DNA of 64,000 nucleotides from Galaxea fascicularis (lineage: Eukaryota; Cnidaria; Anthozoa; Scleractinia; Euphylliidae): the NCBI GenBank assembly GCA_948470475.1, contig OX419347.1, positions 5,190,143-5,254,142 of the forward strand, written 5' to 3'. The notes under the pieces are model-generated. The model was not told the origin of the DNA. It saw nothing but the letters and a program-made list of their open reading frames with translations, and did not search any database. The translations under genes and the position numbers were made by a program. This document shows positions 45,131 through 57,300 of the stretch, piece by piece. Within the stretch, counting starts at the first letter, position 1. Each line of letters opens with the position of its first letter.

Positions 45131-45249
45131 TAATAATGTTTTATCAAGCATACATGTCATCTCCACCAAACACTGAAGACACATTACCAAATTTATTCGA
45201 TTAAGCACCCACCTTGTACATGTAGGCAGGAGAGGTTAATAAGCTCCCC

Positions 45250-45279
45250 CCCCCCCCCAAAAAAAAAAAAAAAAAAAAA
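45250..45279. repeat. C-run / A-run low complexity
   Basis: A run of C followed by about 20 A, probably the tail of a decayed retroelement. Confidence 0.8.
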
Positions 45280-45665
45280 GAAGTGCACAAGAGGAGAATT
45301 GACTATTGTTTCTTTGCTGGCTTACAATCTCTAATTTCATTGTCTGACAGTCTCTGAGGAAGTTGGAATTTTCCTCAAAGTTTCAACTGTAATATCCTTG
45401 TGGGCACAAAGTTCTTTTAGCCGCAAAATCTCCTGCTCGAACTTAGTGGCACTGCTGCTCGGTGCTCGCAAAATAAACTTATTACTTGCTGAAAATGGCA
45501 ACAATTTAATGAGGACCCAACATCAAATAAGTGCCCAACTACAATAAGGACCCACTCTCAAGTCCAAAAATTTACTAAGTGCCCAGGGTGCTTAATTGAA
45601 TAAATACAGTATACCTTTGCACAAGAAAGGTGATAACTTGGCAGTGATATAAGTACTCAACTCAC

Positions 45666-46909
45666 CTCTTTAAACTGCTTTTACAGTTAAATGTCGGTTG
45701 CTGGAGTCTACAACATAATAAATTTCTCCCATCCAAGTGAGACTCATCTGAAAAGACAAGACATGCAAGGTTAAGTACAACTGCATGTATATAAACCAGT
45801 ACTATTGTTTATATTATTTTTTAAGCAGCCAGCAGTACATGTATGTATAAAGTAATCATGAACTCCAGCTTTTGTGGTACATCCAATCAAAGCAATGGTA
45901 AAATAAACTACCATAACTCAGTTCCTAAATATTCAGGAAATTATTGTGTCTTTTAAATGCTATTGTACATGTACTGAATATATCACTTGTCCTAGATAAC
46001 CACACCAGTTTGTTAATGACTTGCTGAAGCTTTCGAATTCCCTGCTGGAGTACAGGACTTCAAAGGGATTCTGATAATGCAGGACTTTGCAACTGGTGTG
46101 GCCTCAAGTTGCACCCTACTATAAAATTTTTGGATTAAGCCAAATATAAAATGTCAAAGTTCAAATAGATTTGTTGGTACATACCAGAAAAAGTCAAGGA
46201 TTTCTTTATTCCACTTGTCTCTGCACTAATCATATTCAACGTGCAATCACTGAAACTCTTGCTGGAAAACCAATGGAAGAATAATTTCCAAAAACTGGAA
46301 CCTGCTGTTGAACCTGTTCCCTCCATCTGAAACAGAGAAAGTCTTGTTCAATCAACAACAACATGAGTTATAATAATTATAAACATCTATGAGACACACT
46401 CTAGAGTAAATAACTTTCTTACTTGTAAATAGAATTATTATGGCTGGAATTTACGTTAAAAATACATTGTAATACGTGTATCTACATAAGGCAGATGGAA
46501 GACTCCTAAGGGGAAGCGAGCAAGGCAAACAATAACCCAATAATTTTATGTGCAACGAACATTTACTCACAGAAGTACATTTAAAAATCATGCAGACCAA
46601 ACCAAAAGAAGAACAAATTATCACACAAGGAGAAACAAAAAACACTTGACAAAAAGTTCTGGTCGGAAACCGGCTTCCGAGAAAAATATTATCTAAAATT
46701 TTTCACCCCCTCCCCTAACCCTGCGCAAAAAAGCTCCGTGAGAAAACAGCGCGAAATTCAAACCTCTATATTTTGGATTTTCCGCTATTGCGTCAACACT
46801 TCATTCTCAACTAAGCTTTTAAACTTTTTGCCTCACAAATAACTAAACTAGTCGTTCACAGGCCTTAAACGTTTAGAAAACTTACCTCAAGACGGACCTC
46901 GTCCGCCAT
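45666..46909 (-). CDS. Candidate 5' exons of an unidentified minus-strand gene
   Basis: Exon 1 (46886-46909) reads MADEVRLE and ends at a gtaag donor. Exon 2 (46185-46326) has a pyrimidine-AG acceptor, reads MEGTGSTAGSSFWKLFFHW and onward to LTFS, and ends with gtatgt. Exon 3 (45666-45747) reads DESHLDGRNLLCCRLQQPTF and onward, and ends with gtgag. Phases agree across both introns (0, then 1). The next exon was not found; the open segment near 26.9 kb does not join in phase. Exon 2 also starts with ATG, so translation could begin there. No family is recognised. Confidence 0.4.
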
Positions 46910-47439
46910 TTTCACAGTAAAGATTGACGAAGGCAAATTTGTCTGAGGCTTGCGAATTACCGGAAATAACACAAAAAGCTTTGCTAGTTGCACTTCCAGA
47001 CGGTAAAGCAGCAGTCTGTTCAACAAAATGAGGTAAAAATGGGTAAATTTACGCCCAGATACCTTGAGAAACATCGACACGCGTTGCAGCGAATTTGTGA
47101 AGAGCGCAAAGGACTCTAGGTCCTGGAAGACAGCCGAAGATCCCATTGCACCATGGGATGATCTCGTGGAGTCTGCCTGAACACAGAAGATTTGAGACTG
47201 GCCAAATACGGCGATAGCAGCAACTGAGGAAAACGGTAAGAAAAAGGTAACATGCGGTACTTCGCTTTTGCGCCGTGAAGAGTGGCTCTAAATAGCATTT
47301 GCACTGATTTTCTGAAGCAAAGTGCGCAACTCACAACGCATATCTACATCAAAAACTATTTTACGTGCACAGTGTTGCTAAGGTGGGTGATTCCACCTCG
47401 ACTAGTTTTTCGAGCAGTTTTAGGGAATACACTAGAAAG

Positions 47440-48850
47440 GTTTGCGAAAAAATTAACACAGATTCCGAGAAATGTGCCTCTGAATGCAACTAAGACTAAG
47501 TCGATTATTTTTTTCGTCTAAGAGAGTTAAGCGGGTTCACCCCCTTTGTTAATAGTGCCACGATTTAGCTGTTCATGAACATCTTGGCTTGACATTGTCT
47601 TCCAACGTGTCTTGGCGTGCGCACGTTTTAAAGGGGCTATGTCACGCTATTGAAGCATCTTTTGAAAGCTCAAGATATGTCTTGCCGTCGGTTGAGATCC
47701 AAAAATAATGGCCTAGTTTTATCATTTAAGACTGTTATGACACTAAAACTGTTTCCTGTCGTCTGTTGTTACCAATGCGGAAAAGATGGAAAAGGATTGG
47801 AACTTGAAAAGGTTGGACCAACTTTTTCAAGTTTTGATGCTATGTCGAAAAAAAAAAAACACCAAAACCTTATTATGACTGAGTCGCTCTTTTTCCAGTT
47901 TGATATCCACCTCATAGTTTATCAGGAACATTGTTTGTATAAATAAAACTGCTCTAAGTGAAGGTCTTTCGATTTGGATTGAATCGTTATTCACTTGGAT
48001 TAAATCGTTATTCACTTGAGGTGCTATATAAAATCCCGGGTGCGTTTATCTTTAGACTTTACTGACGATGTTGTGTGGGACGGTTGCTCCGAATCGGACA
48101 GCAGTTTGTTGGATCAAAGCTTGCAGATCGAGAATGCTTGGCTTGTTACAGGTGCTATAAAAGGCACAAACATGGTTAACCTTTTAAGGGATATTACATG
48201 GGTTGAACTTAAAATGATCAAGAAGCTAGCCCCATGCTACTTATGCAATCTTTGTCACGATCATTAAGTAGAGGTCACTGATTCTAAAGCCTCTTCCGGG
48301 AAATCTTTGTTTTCCTCATGTTCGGGCTGAAAGGCACAGGAAATCTTTTCTTTTTTCACAACACAGTTTTGGAATAGCCTTCCCTCTGAGGTTCGCCTGT
48401 CCTCTTCTCTTAATAGTTTTAAAAATAAGTTTTCGAAGCTCATGAAATTTCCAACTCGTTCCTATTCAATTTTACACAGGGGATCGTACAGCTTCTCAAG
48501 AAGCTTCGATTTTTCACTCTCGTTTTAAGACTCAATTTTAGCCCCTTAAATCATGACCTTTTCAAGAGAGATTGTTCTGCTTCATCTGTTTGTCGTCTGT
48601 GCGTTGCACTTGTTGAAGATGTCCTGAAACACTATTTTTTAATTTTGCCCGAGTTTTGCTTCTCTGCGCGAAACACAGTTTCTTCCGCTGCACACTTGTT
48701 GGGAGATAAATGCCGGCTTTTTGCATCTGACAAGAGGAAAATTGACTTTCTTTTAAATGGAGTTCCTCGTATTGACTTTGAGATCAATGTAAACTTGTTT
48801 CATTCCGTTCAGTCTTTTTTTTTCTCTCCGTCAAATCGTTTTTCGTAGTT
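47440..48850 (+). pseudogene. Third LINE remnant (RT thumb and C-terminal region)
   Basis: Pieces in order: NVPLNATKTKSIIFF (about 47475-47520), NAWLVTGAIKGTNMVNLLRD (48130 on) with APCYLCNLC, then FSTTQFWNSLPSEVRLSSSL (48355 on), and CRLCVALVEDVLKHYFL plus AAHLLGDKCRLFASDKRKID (48595-48770). These phrases are characteristic of the region after RT in non-LTR retrotransposons. Frames shift several times, and 47640-47945 is unrelated sequence that splits it. Confidence 0.72.
47949..48018. repeat. Short tandem (GATTGAATCGTTATTCACTTG)
   Basis: Two and a half imperfect units of about 23 bp inside the LINE remnant. Confidence 0.65.
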
Positions 48851-51097
48851 GTTTTTGTTTGTTTGTTTCTTTCGTCCGTAAACTGAGTTAGCTCTCTAGA
48901 TAAGCATCTTGTGCTCTTTGAGCAAATGCTGTGAATAAAATATTGTTTAAATAAAAAACAAAAATGGAGGAAGAGAAGGAGGGAACCGACCAGAATTTTG
49001 AATAGGCTAGAGAACAGAGAAACATTACCCAACGAAACGAAGGAACAGCAGCGGTGAGTGCGAAATTCGAAACACTGGCAACTGATCGGATAGTATCCAT
49101 TGCAGCAAACGGCTGCAAAGGAGACTACTGGTCGAACAAAGGTAACGTTTTATTAGTTTTGTTTTTACCTGCATGGTAACACCTCGCGTCCAAAAGGCGC
49201 GCTTCGGGTCCAGAGTTGAAAGATGCAGATATAGATAACAACATACAAGACATGCGCAGATTGAGGGCCAGAGGGGAAGGGAATAAAGAAAGCAGGGAGG
49301 CAAGAATTTTGGAGCGAGCTTCCTTTATTGTGAGAACGAAACACGAAGAGAAAGACAAAACTTTTCGTTTTGATGAAAGCGTCACAACAAATCCACTGCA
49401 TTCATGAAAAAAAAAAAAAAAAAAACGGAGGGCACTAAATGTTGGAAACAGTGTCCAGAAAAAAGAATGCAAACGAAACCCAAACATTGTTAAAAGGGAT
49501 CATAGTGGGCGTGGAGAAATTGCAGGTTGAAGGGCTTGCATAAAACGATTTGAAAACTCCGTGTGCTTTGCCGTTTCCTCAACGTCTGAACACGGGTAGG
49601 GGAGGGAAGCGTAACTAAAAAGGAATGAGCTTCAAATAAATCTTGAAAGCGGAAGATTGAATTTGGCCCATCGACAAATTTCCACCGATAACAGCTCCTT
49701 TCGTCGGTCAAGTAACTCAAAAAACTGTATAGTTATCTCTTTTATTACGAACCGACAAGCGCATTGACGTAATTCTATGTATTCTCTCTTCCATAAATTT
49801 CCACCATAATTAATGTAATCGAGCTAATAACACAATGTATACTAAATAATATTAATGTCTTTTTCGGTCTTGCAATTGGGAGCATAGTAGCTATTCACAA
49901 TTTTTACAGCTCTATAATACAATTTTCGCTCGCGGTCGTACGGAATTTTCCCGTTATTCATTAACCTTGGCGCTGAGTCCTGTCCGAGACCCGTGATATG
50001 GTTAAATATAAAACCGATATTGGCAATGCCGCTCTCTCTGTACAAGTAAAATAAATACGATATATAACTTTAGTTTTAACCGGTCCACGCTAGATGATGG
50101 AGTCCTCAGCGAACAAAGTTTGTAACTTTCTGAAACACATCAAGTCGCGATATTTAGGTTAATATTCATTCTTTCTATTATGAAAACAAATTATCTATTC
50201 CTCAGTTTAAAAGCATAAGATTTCCGCGACGGATTCCATCTCCAAAGATAAGAACACAAAGAAAGACATCGCGCCATCCACAGTTGATAGCTATTTAGCA
50301 AATCACAAGTACTTTGTTCTTTTGATTCAGGTTAAACAGCCACCAGTTCACTAAACAAATAAAATGCTCATCTCTCAAGTCGATTGAAGTCTTGTATCGT
50401 AATGAACTTAGAATTTGTACACTACGAAGCCAAAAGAAACTGACAGACGAAACGCAGGCCAGAGTAATTCTTCCAAACCTTTTATGAATTCCAACTACGA
50501 GTCCCTTTTCTTCTCCAGCGTAGGCGAATGGCCTCTGCACAACGCAGTTTCTCAAAGACGAGCAACTTGTAGTGTCTCAAAGAGTTTGGGCTCTGGGTAT
50601 CGTCCCCAACGCGGGCTCGTTCCCAAACAGCGGCTGGGAATCGAGCCTAAGACACCATGCGCTGTATGAAATCCACTGTTTTCAGATGCTTTCGTGACAA
50701 TTTGTAGTTCTCCAACGGTCCAAGAAATGTTCGTTTAGCGACTCACTTAAACTTTCTGAAACTGAAGTAATTTATGAGCCGTTCTTTCTTCAGATAGTCA
50801 TTTTTAGAACTCCAATTCATCCGAACTTTGACAAATCCTCTCCTGTTAACTTAACATGGAAATTGACAAGACGATTTTCCAACACTCGCTTGCAACTTGG
50901 CTGTTCCTAATTTTCCTCTTCTTTCTCGCCTCTTCGAGGAATCCTCGCCTGCTCAATCTACAGACAATAAGCTGTGCACTCTACACAAACCCGGTCATTT
51001 TGTCTTCTTCCTCTTGTGCGAGACAACCAATCCTCGCAAGCCCTATCAAGATGGAAATTTTCTTCGCGACTTCGGCGTGATTCTTTTCACATTAATT
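48851..51097. other. Downstream of PDE4: no supported gene
   Basis: Only unsupported open frames are seen on both strands, with an A run at 49408-49426. The part nearest 51097 should include the 3' UTR of the PDE4-like gene; I did not fix its poly(A) site. Confidence 0.4.
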
Positions 51098-51324
51098 CTA
51101 ACTCTCCTCTTGTTGCTCTTGTTTTTCCATATCGTCCTCTTCCTCGATTTCTCCTTCGTCAGGATTCGATCCGTCCTCTTCCCGTGCACCCTTGTCTTCC
51201 TCGTCGTCAAATTCATCGTCCGCCTCACAGCTACGACTACTGCTGGCGTATTTCGAGAAATCAACGGTCTTCACGCCTGCAGCAACCTCTCTTAGTCTCT
51301 GCAATCTTCTCTCACAATCGTCAT
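51098..51324 (-). CDS. PDE4-like: PDE4 last exon, acidic C-terminus
   Basis: An acceptor (taacacag) precedes [20 protein letters not shown]. The rest is strongly acidic ([19 protein letters not shown], then [18 protein letters not shown]) and ends at TAG. Phase 1 fits the previous donor. The frame is also open upstream of the acceptor, but that part looks intronic. The vertebrate tail is acidic but not alignable by eye. Confidence 0.82.
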
Positions 51325-54300
51325 CTGTGTTAAAATGAGAATGTATTCCACTAAACAATAAATTTCCTTCTAATGCGAAAATTAATTCTAGCACCGTTGT
51401 CTTCCCTCCCAGCCTCAAGGTAATTCCTCGCATTATTCTGAATTCTATGTCTAGGGAATCTGAAGTCATCTTATTCATCCCCACCCAGGTGGGGTGGGGG
51501 AGGGAGGGAGAACGGGAAGGCAGTCGCGCATTTGTCCAACCCGGGACATACGATGCCTTGCAGGGCTGTGCTATACCAGACCCCTGTCGCCCTGGATTTC
51601 AGGCTCCCACCTACTTTTCTTTGAGCACAGCCTTGCCTTGCTTACTTGACTAAGTTTCGTTATAACGCAACCATCTTTGAGCCTACACAGAAATACATCG
51701 AGTACCACTGTTCACCTCCACCATTTTCTCCGAATCTAATTGGTTTAAATTGATCACGTGATGTACAGCATTCACCCGGGGAGAGATACCGTCACCTGAT
51801 AGGGTTCCGCCGGCCAAAATACCCGGATGGGTAAGGACTTTGAAGCTTGAACTCACCAGATGTCTCGGGTTCTGATTGGTCTATAGCTTCCTTCCTTGTA
51901 CCTTGCCAGCTGACGCGTTTTTCCCGCCCTGAAGAGCTCTGCTCCCCAGGCTTCCTCTCCTGTTCGTGTTTCGGGACCTGCGCGTTGTACCAGTATCTAT
52001 TATCTTCGATTCGCTCCAGGATCTCCGTCGCGTCTGGATGCACGAGATCGCCCCAGGTCTCCCAGAGCGGCTGAATAACGAAGTCGATAAATACAACCTA
52101 CAGAGGTAGCGGAGAGAGGAGAAATAATACGATATTTATTTCGTGAATACGACAATGAATACTCGTTGCCCCTTGGTGGCAGAGGTATTTCCTCTACAAA
52201 TTTTCGTATTTTGTACTGTTTTGTTGGTCGGCCTCATCTCGGCCTTCGGCTAACAACTGCTCCGTACAGGCAACACCACAAACACACCAAAAATGACCTT
52301 GGTATCAACGACAAATCAAAGAAACTGAATCAGCTCAAATGGTATGAACGCCCTTCCTGCATGTAACTTACTACCCTCACTGCGTAGAACAATGTGACCT
52401 AGCGTGACAAGTCTCCTTGAGATAACGTGACCGAACGTGACAAACACAACTAAGATAGCGTGACTGAGAGGATTACATAGCGTTGACTTAGAATCACGCC
52501 ATGCTGCTCAATTTCCCTTAAATGCAAACTGACAGAAGAAAATCAACAGACCCCACATCAACGTAAAAAACTGTTGAAAGGGCAAATCATTTGCCTCATA
52601 ACAACTGAAATTGTACCTGAGACTTTTCTATCGATGCGTTGTGTCTGTCCATCATCGGACTGATTTCCATTCCATCGATGTCTCGCTCTTTGTCGCCCTA
52701 CGTGACGCAACAAAACAATCAGTTTGTTGTGTCCACAGTAGAGCACAGTAAAACGAAGCTATAAAACAGGTCTTATAGCGGTTTCCAATTGAGTGTTGAA
52801 AGTAATTCGCGTTTGTTTTGGTTTTGCTTTGCCCCGCTCCGTGATTGGTTAATGAGACTCGCGCCACTTTCTTAATCTCTACGAGGCAAAACCACTTGCA
52901 TGCGCACATTTTCCCGCGCTTGGTATTGTGATTGGTTTACTGCTCTGTTTGCGCCTGTTAAATGAGATTATTACTTGATCAAATGCGCCTTACAAAGAGA
53001 ACTTCACAATTCTAAATTATTTGCAATTCTTCATCAACTCAAATCGAATCAATGTGGGTTTTTGGGGACAGAGGAGAACTTGAGTATCCGGAGAAAAACC
53101 TTGCGGATCAGGGGGGGCCGTTTCTCGAAAGTCCCGAAAAGCTATTTCTAAAACTGTGATCCGCTTATTCCAAAAAGCTGTTCTGTTACTATGATTTCGA
53201 GATACGAAAGGCTGGAAACGTCTTCCAAAATACGACAATGAACATTCATTGCCGCTTGGTGCCACAGGTATTTGGCACCCGTAATAGGCCCAAGAGGTTT
53301 CGGGGGTTTCGAGAAACGCACGCCAAACTAGAGAGGCAACAAACTCAGCCCACTTTTGACGGTGAGTCCTGGAATCGAACCCGGGACATATTGGTGGAAG
53401 GCGAGCGCTCTCACCGCTGCACCAATCCTGTCCCCGCCTGCTGTGATTGGTGAGAGTAATTACTTCAGTTCTGGTTATACGAACTCGATTGAAAGTTCTT
53501 CACGTACCTGTCTGAAGAACTCCTCCATGAGTCTGTCAACCCACTTTCTGTACATTGGAAGAGGTTTGGCTGGATTACTAAGGTCAGCGCAGTGAACGAG
53601 ACATTTCAGCACCTGATGTCCAAATGTATACGGACACGTGTTAAAATCAAAAACTTTTTAGAGGTTCCTGTACCTGAACCAAACTTTCCAGGACGCGTTT
53701 TTCGGTGCAGGATAGGAAGAATCTTTTTGTTACGATTCCAATAAATTTTACTGCGTAAAGATTAAGTGGGATGCATACAATACACAATGAACGAAATACT
53801 ATCGTTAAATGAGAGGATGGCGGCCGCGTTACGTTTGGTTAAGTTCAAGAGATAACGAACAGTACCCTCCTGTGGAGCTGTTCGTTATGCTGTTAAAGGT
53901 GGTTCTAAACTTTGAGTCTGTGGAAGAAATCTGAAGATGAAATCCTAAAGTGTGACCAATCAAATGAAAGCGACTAAGCAGTCTTTCATGTGGTGCACTT
54001 TATTACGCCGTCCAAAATATTGCCATTCAAAAGAATGCTACTGACGAGAATTCTACCGTGGTACCTTGTTCCTACTTTTTCCAGACTCTAGTAACTCTAC
54101 ATTTGAATTGCGTAAGAGGTAAACAAACCTGCATTCTATCTGTCGCATTGTCCAGACACAGCACTCCGCTGCCCGCCACCTTCTTACTTTCAACCATGGT
54201 CTTCAGAGAAGCGAGCAGGCTCATGTGTTTTGCGTTATCAGTTGCTAATACCTGATGAGAATAGAACAAAAACGCGGTGAGCAATTGTTCTTTACCATTA

Positions 54301-57300
54301 GGGTGGCACAAATACAGTGTTGAACGATGATGTAAAAACAAAACAAGCAGTAGTAAAAACTACAGGCAATTCTCGACGCCCATTTTGTAGCAATTTTTGC
54401 CACAGTTGCAAGTCCAATGGGCTCTTTGTAGCTGGTCAATCCGTGGTACAAAAACGCCATACTGGGGCGCGAACAACGCACTGGGACAAGACAAATAAAG
54501 AACATTACAATTTAAAACGATGTAGGCTGTTTGTTTGTTTTCTCCCAGTGAGTTGCTTGCAGCTCGGTATGGTGATGGTGATGGTGATGGTGGTGGTGAT
54601 GGTGATAACGATGATGATAGCGACGAAAAGACGATGATAAAGATGATGATGATCATATTCACGAGCGTTTGTACAAGGTTACAGGGTTACCAGACACCAC
54701 GTTAAAAGTAAAAAAGTACTATTTTTAACTCCTCTCACTGTTTCCCCAAGAAACACGACTTACCATTTCAATAATCGTTCTCCGCACTGTCTGTCTTTCT
54801 TTTTTCGTTAGATTTTCAAGAATGTCACAGTCTTCGTGCTGTAAGAGTTGAAATGCCACAGCAAGATGATGATTTTCAAGAACGGACTCATCGTTATACA
54901 TAAGTGCCATTTCGGAATCTAGAAAAGAAAATCGATGACTATCAAAACACAGTTTCCGTTCAAAATACGTCGTTCAAACTACACTAGTGACCAACTGAGT
55001 TGACGACAGTTTGTACATTCTCTCGGCGATTTTCGTTACATAACCACCATCAACCTATACAGGCGCGGATCCAGGGTTTTGTAATGGGGGGTGGCTAATA
55101 CAGTCGGCCACCAAACTAAGCTATATTTTTTGTGACCCATGCATGTATTTCCTTTTTTCACGTTGGACTTCTCCGAAGGGGGGTGGCTAGCCACCCAATC
55201 CACCCCCCCTGGATCCGCCCCTGCTATGATGTGATCCGCTCACTGACCAAACCACTCCCATCCCTTATCCATGTTATACATTATCAAACATATTAAGTAT
55301 ACGTTGTTCAGTAACGTTGTATGGGGAAGGGGTGGGACCGGGAAAACCGCGTGTAGGACCTCTCTAATGATGCTACTCTCCCAAACAAATCATAGCCAGA
55401 ATCGTGCCACACTCCACATTGTAAGTAATTGCGCAACTGTTTTCTTTTAAGTTATTGTAAGTAAGTAACTGTAAGTGTAAGTGAGTATGTAAGTAGTTGA
55501 AAAAAAAATTTAAAAAAAAATGTAGCAGTCGAGAAACCCAAGACAGAAGCACCCACTGCTCGAATAGAAACCGACGAGGGATTAATTGAGACGTGTAGCA
55601 ACATCAATGACATATTAGTTGGTTCAAGTAAAATACAAGTTGAGCAACATGTGTGGCTCTCCATAGTCGCCTGAGCTTGACCTGGTTTTAGAACAGTACT
55701 GTTCTTCCCCTCCCTGTCTAGTCTCCTTTGCGGTCGTTGTTTGGGACGTCACGCAACGCCCCCACTCCCCTCCTCCAAAGAAGCGTTGCGTGACATCTCA
55801 AACACGGCTGCGAAGGAGACTACTCCTTCCGCATATCCGGGCATATCAACGGGTGTTTTTCATTGTGAAATGCGTTAAGTACGTACTTGTCGCCACTAAG
55901 AAGTGATTGTTGACTCCCGGGTGATCAACGTCGTGAACAGCACTTGCTAAGATGGCGGCGAGGACTTCAAGATCAGTAAAGACAGACTGAAGAGATAAAC
56001 GAAACAAAATCTAGGGTAAACAAAAGATGGAACTCACTTGCGAAGAATGATCTACTATACCAAAGAAACTGAAGTACCGATCAATTACTTTTTTCCTAAA
56101 CAGTCGCTGGTCAATTGTATCCAAGCTCACTTGTTAGTACAACCTCGTGTAGCTTAACATTTACGAAACCACAAGAAAACACTGCTCAATGGCTAATCTT
56201 TGAATCTCATACATTACATCCATAGGCTCGATATTTAACATTTTACCCGGAGACGCGAAAGCACTTTAAATAGAGACATAGCAAATCACAACATCCTTCA
56301 CTTTGGAATACCATCAAGACTTGTACAGTAAAAAAAGGTAGCACCACAGAAAAGTACTGCTTAGTAGCTTTCATGTGAATGGTCACACTTTGGGATTTCA
56401 TCCACAGACTCAAAACTGAGAACCAACCTGTACAGCATAATGAACAGCACCACAGGAAAGTACTGCTCAGTAGCTTTCATTTGCATGGTCACACTTTAGG
56501 ATTTCATCCACAGACTCAAAAGTTAGAACCACCTTGTACGGCATAATAAACAGCACCACAGGAAAGTACTGCTCAGTAGCTTTCATTTGCATGGTCACAC
56601 TTTAGGATTTCATCCACAGACTCAAAAGTTAGAACCACCGTGTACAGCATAATGAACAGCACCACAGGAAAGCACTGCTCAATAGCTTCATTTGAATGGT
56701 CACACTTTACGATTTCGTCAATATAACTACGAGAGGTTCAAAACCAAGGAGGCCTTTCCACAGGATTATAAACAGTACAGGATTACCAACAGTACCACAT
56801 GAAATGAAACTTCTCAATGGTTTTCATTGTTTCTGCCCTTCTCGTTCTAAATCACTGACTAACATTCTTATGATCAATTGATCGTTACCATGGACACAAT
56901 AAAAGTAACCCTCAACAGACTGAGTTTTACTCTGCAGTACTGGTGTACCGCTTGTAAAGGGAAGACCTTTGGATTTTGACAAATTAAAGTTTGGAAAGAA
57001 ATACACTACACACTTACTTCAAAGGCTTGCGCTGAAAGAAGCACATGGGAAGTCTGTGTTACGTCTGCAGCATGCGTGCAATTGTGGAATGGAACATCTT
57101 TTAAATAATGATTCTGTGAATCAGAGAAACCAACCGCGAGATTACATAAATTTTACTAGTTTTCCTTTAGTTCACGAAATATGGACAGAATTTTCACCGA
57201 GAAAATTTCTGCATTAAGTTATCGTAACTGTGGAAATTGATTGCTTAGTTACACCGTTCGTCTCACGAAATGGTCACTCAAGTTGATCGCAACATTTCTT

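Noticed and set aside
49025..49487. Minus-strand ORFs near 49 kb (92-120 aa)
   Set aside because: Hydrophobic phenylalanine/leucine composition fits antisense A-rich DNA; no splice context or family.
50897..51333. Plus-strand ORFs of 119-132 aa
   Set aside because: They are antisense shadows of the acidic PDE4 C-terminal exon; their leucine/serine richness reflects its GAG/GAA codons.
51325..51484. N-terminal extension MGMNKMTS... of the last PDE4 exon
   Set aside because: A good splice acceptor at 51325-51332 joins the downstream part in phase with the previous PDE4 exon; the extension is best read as intron.
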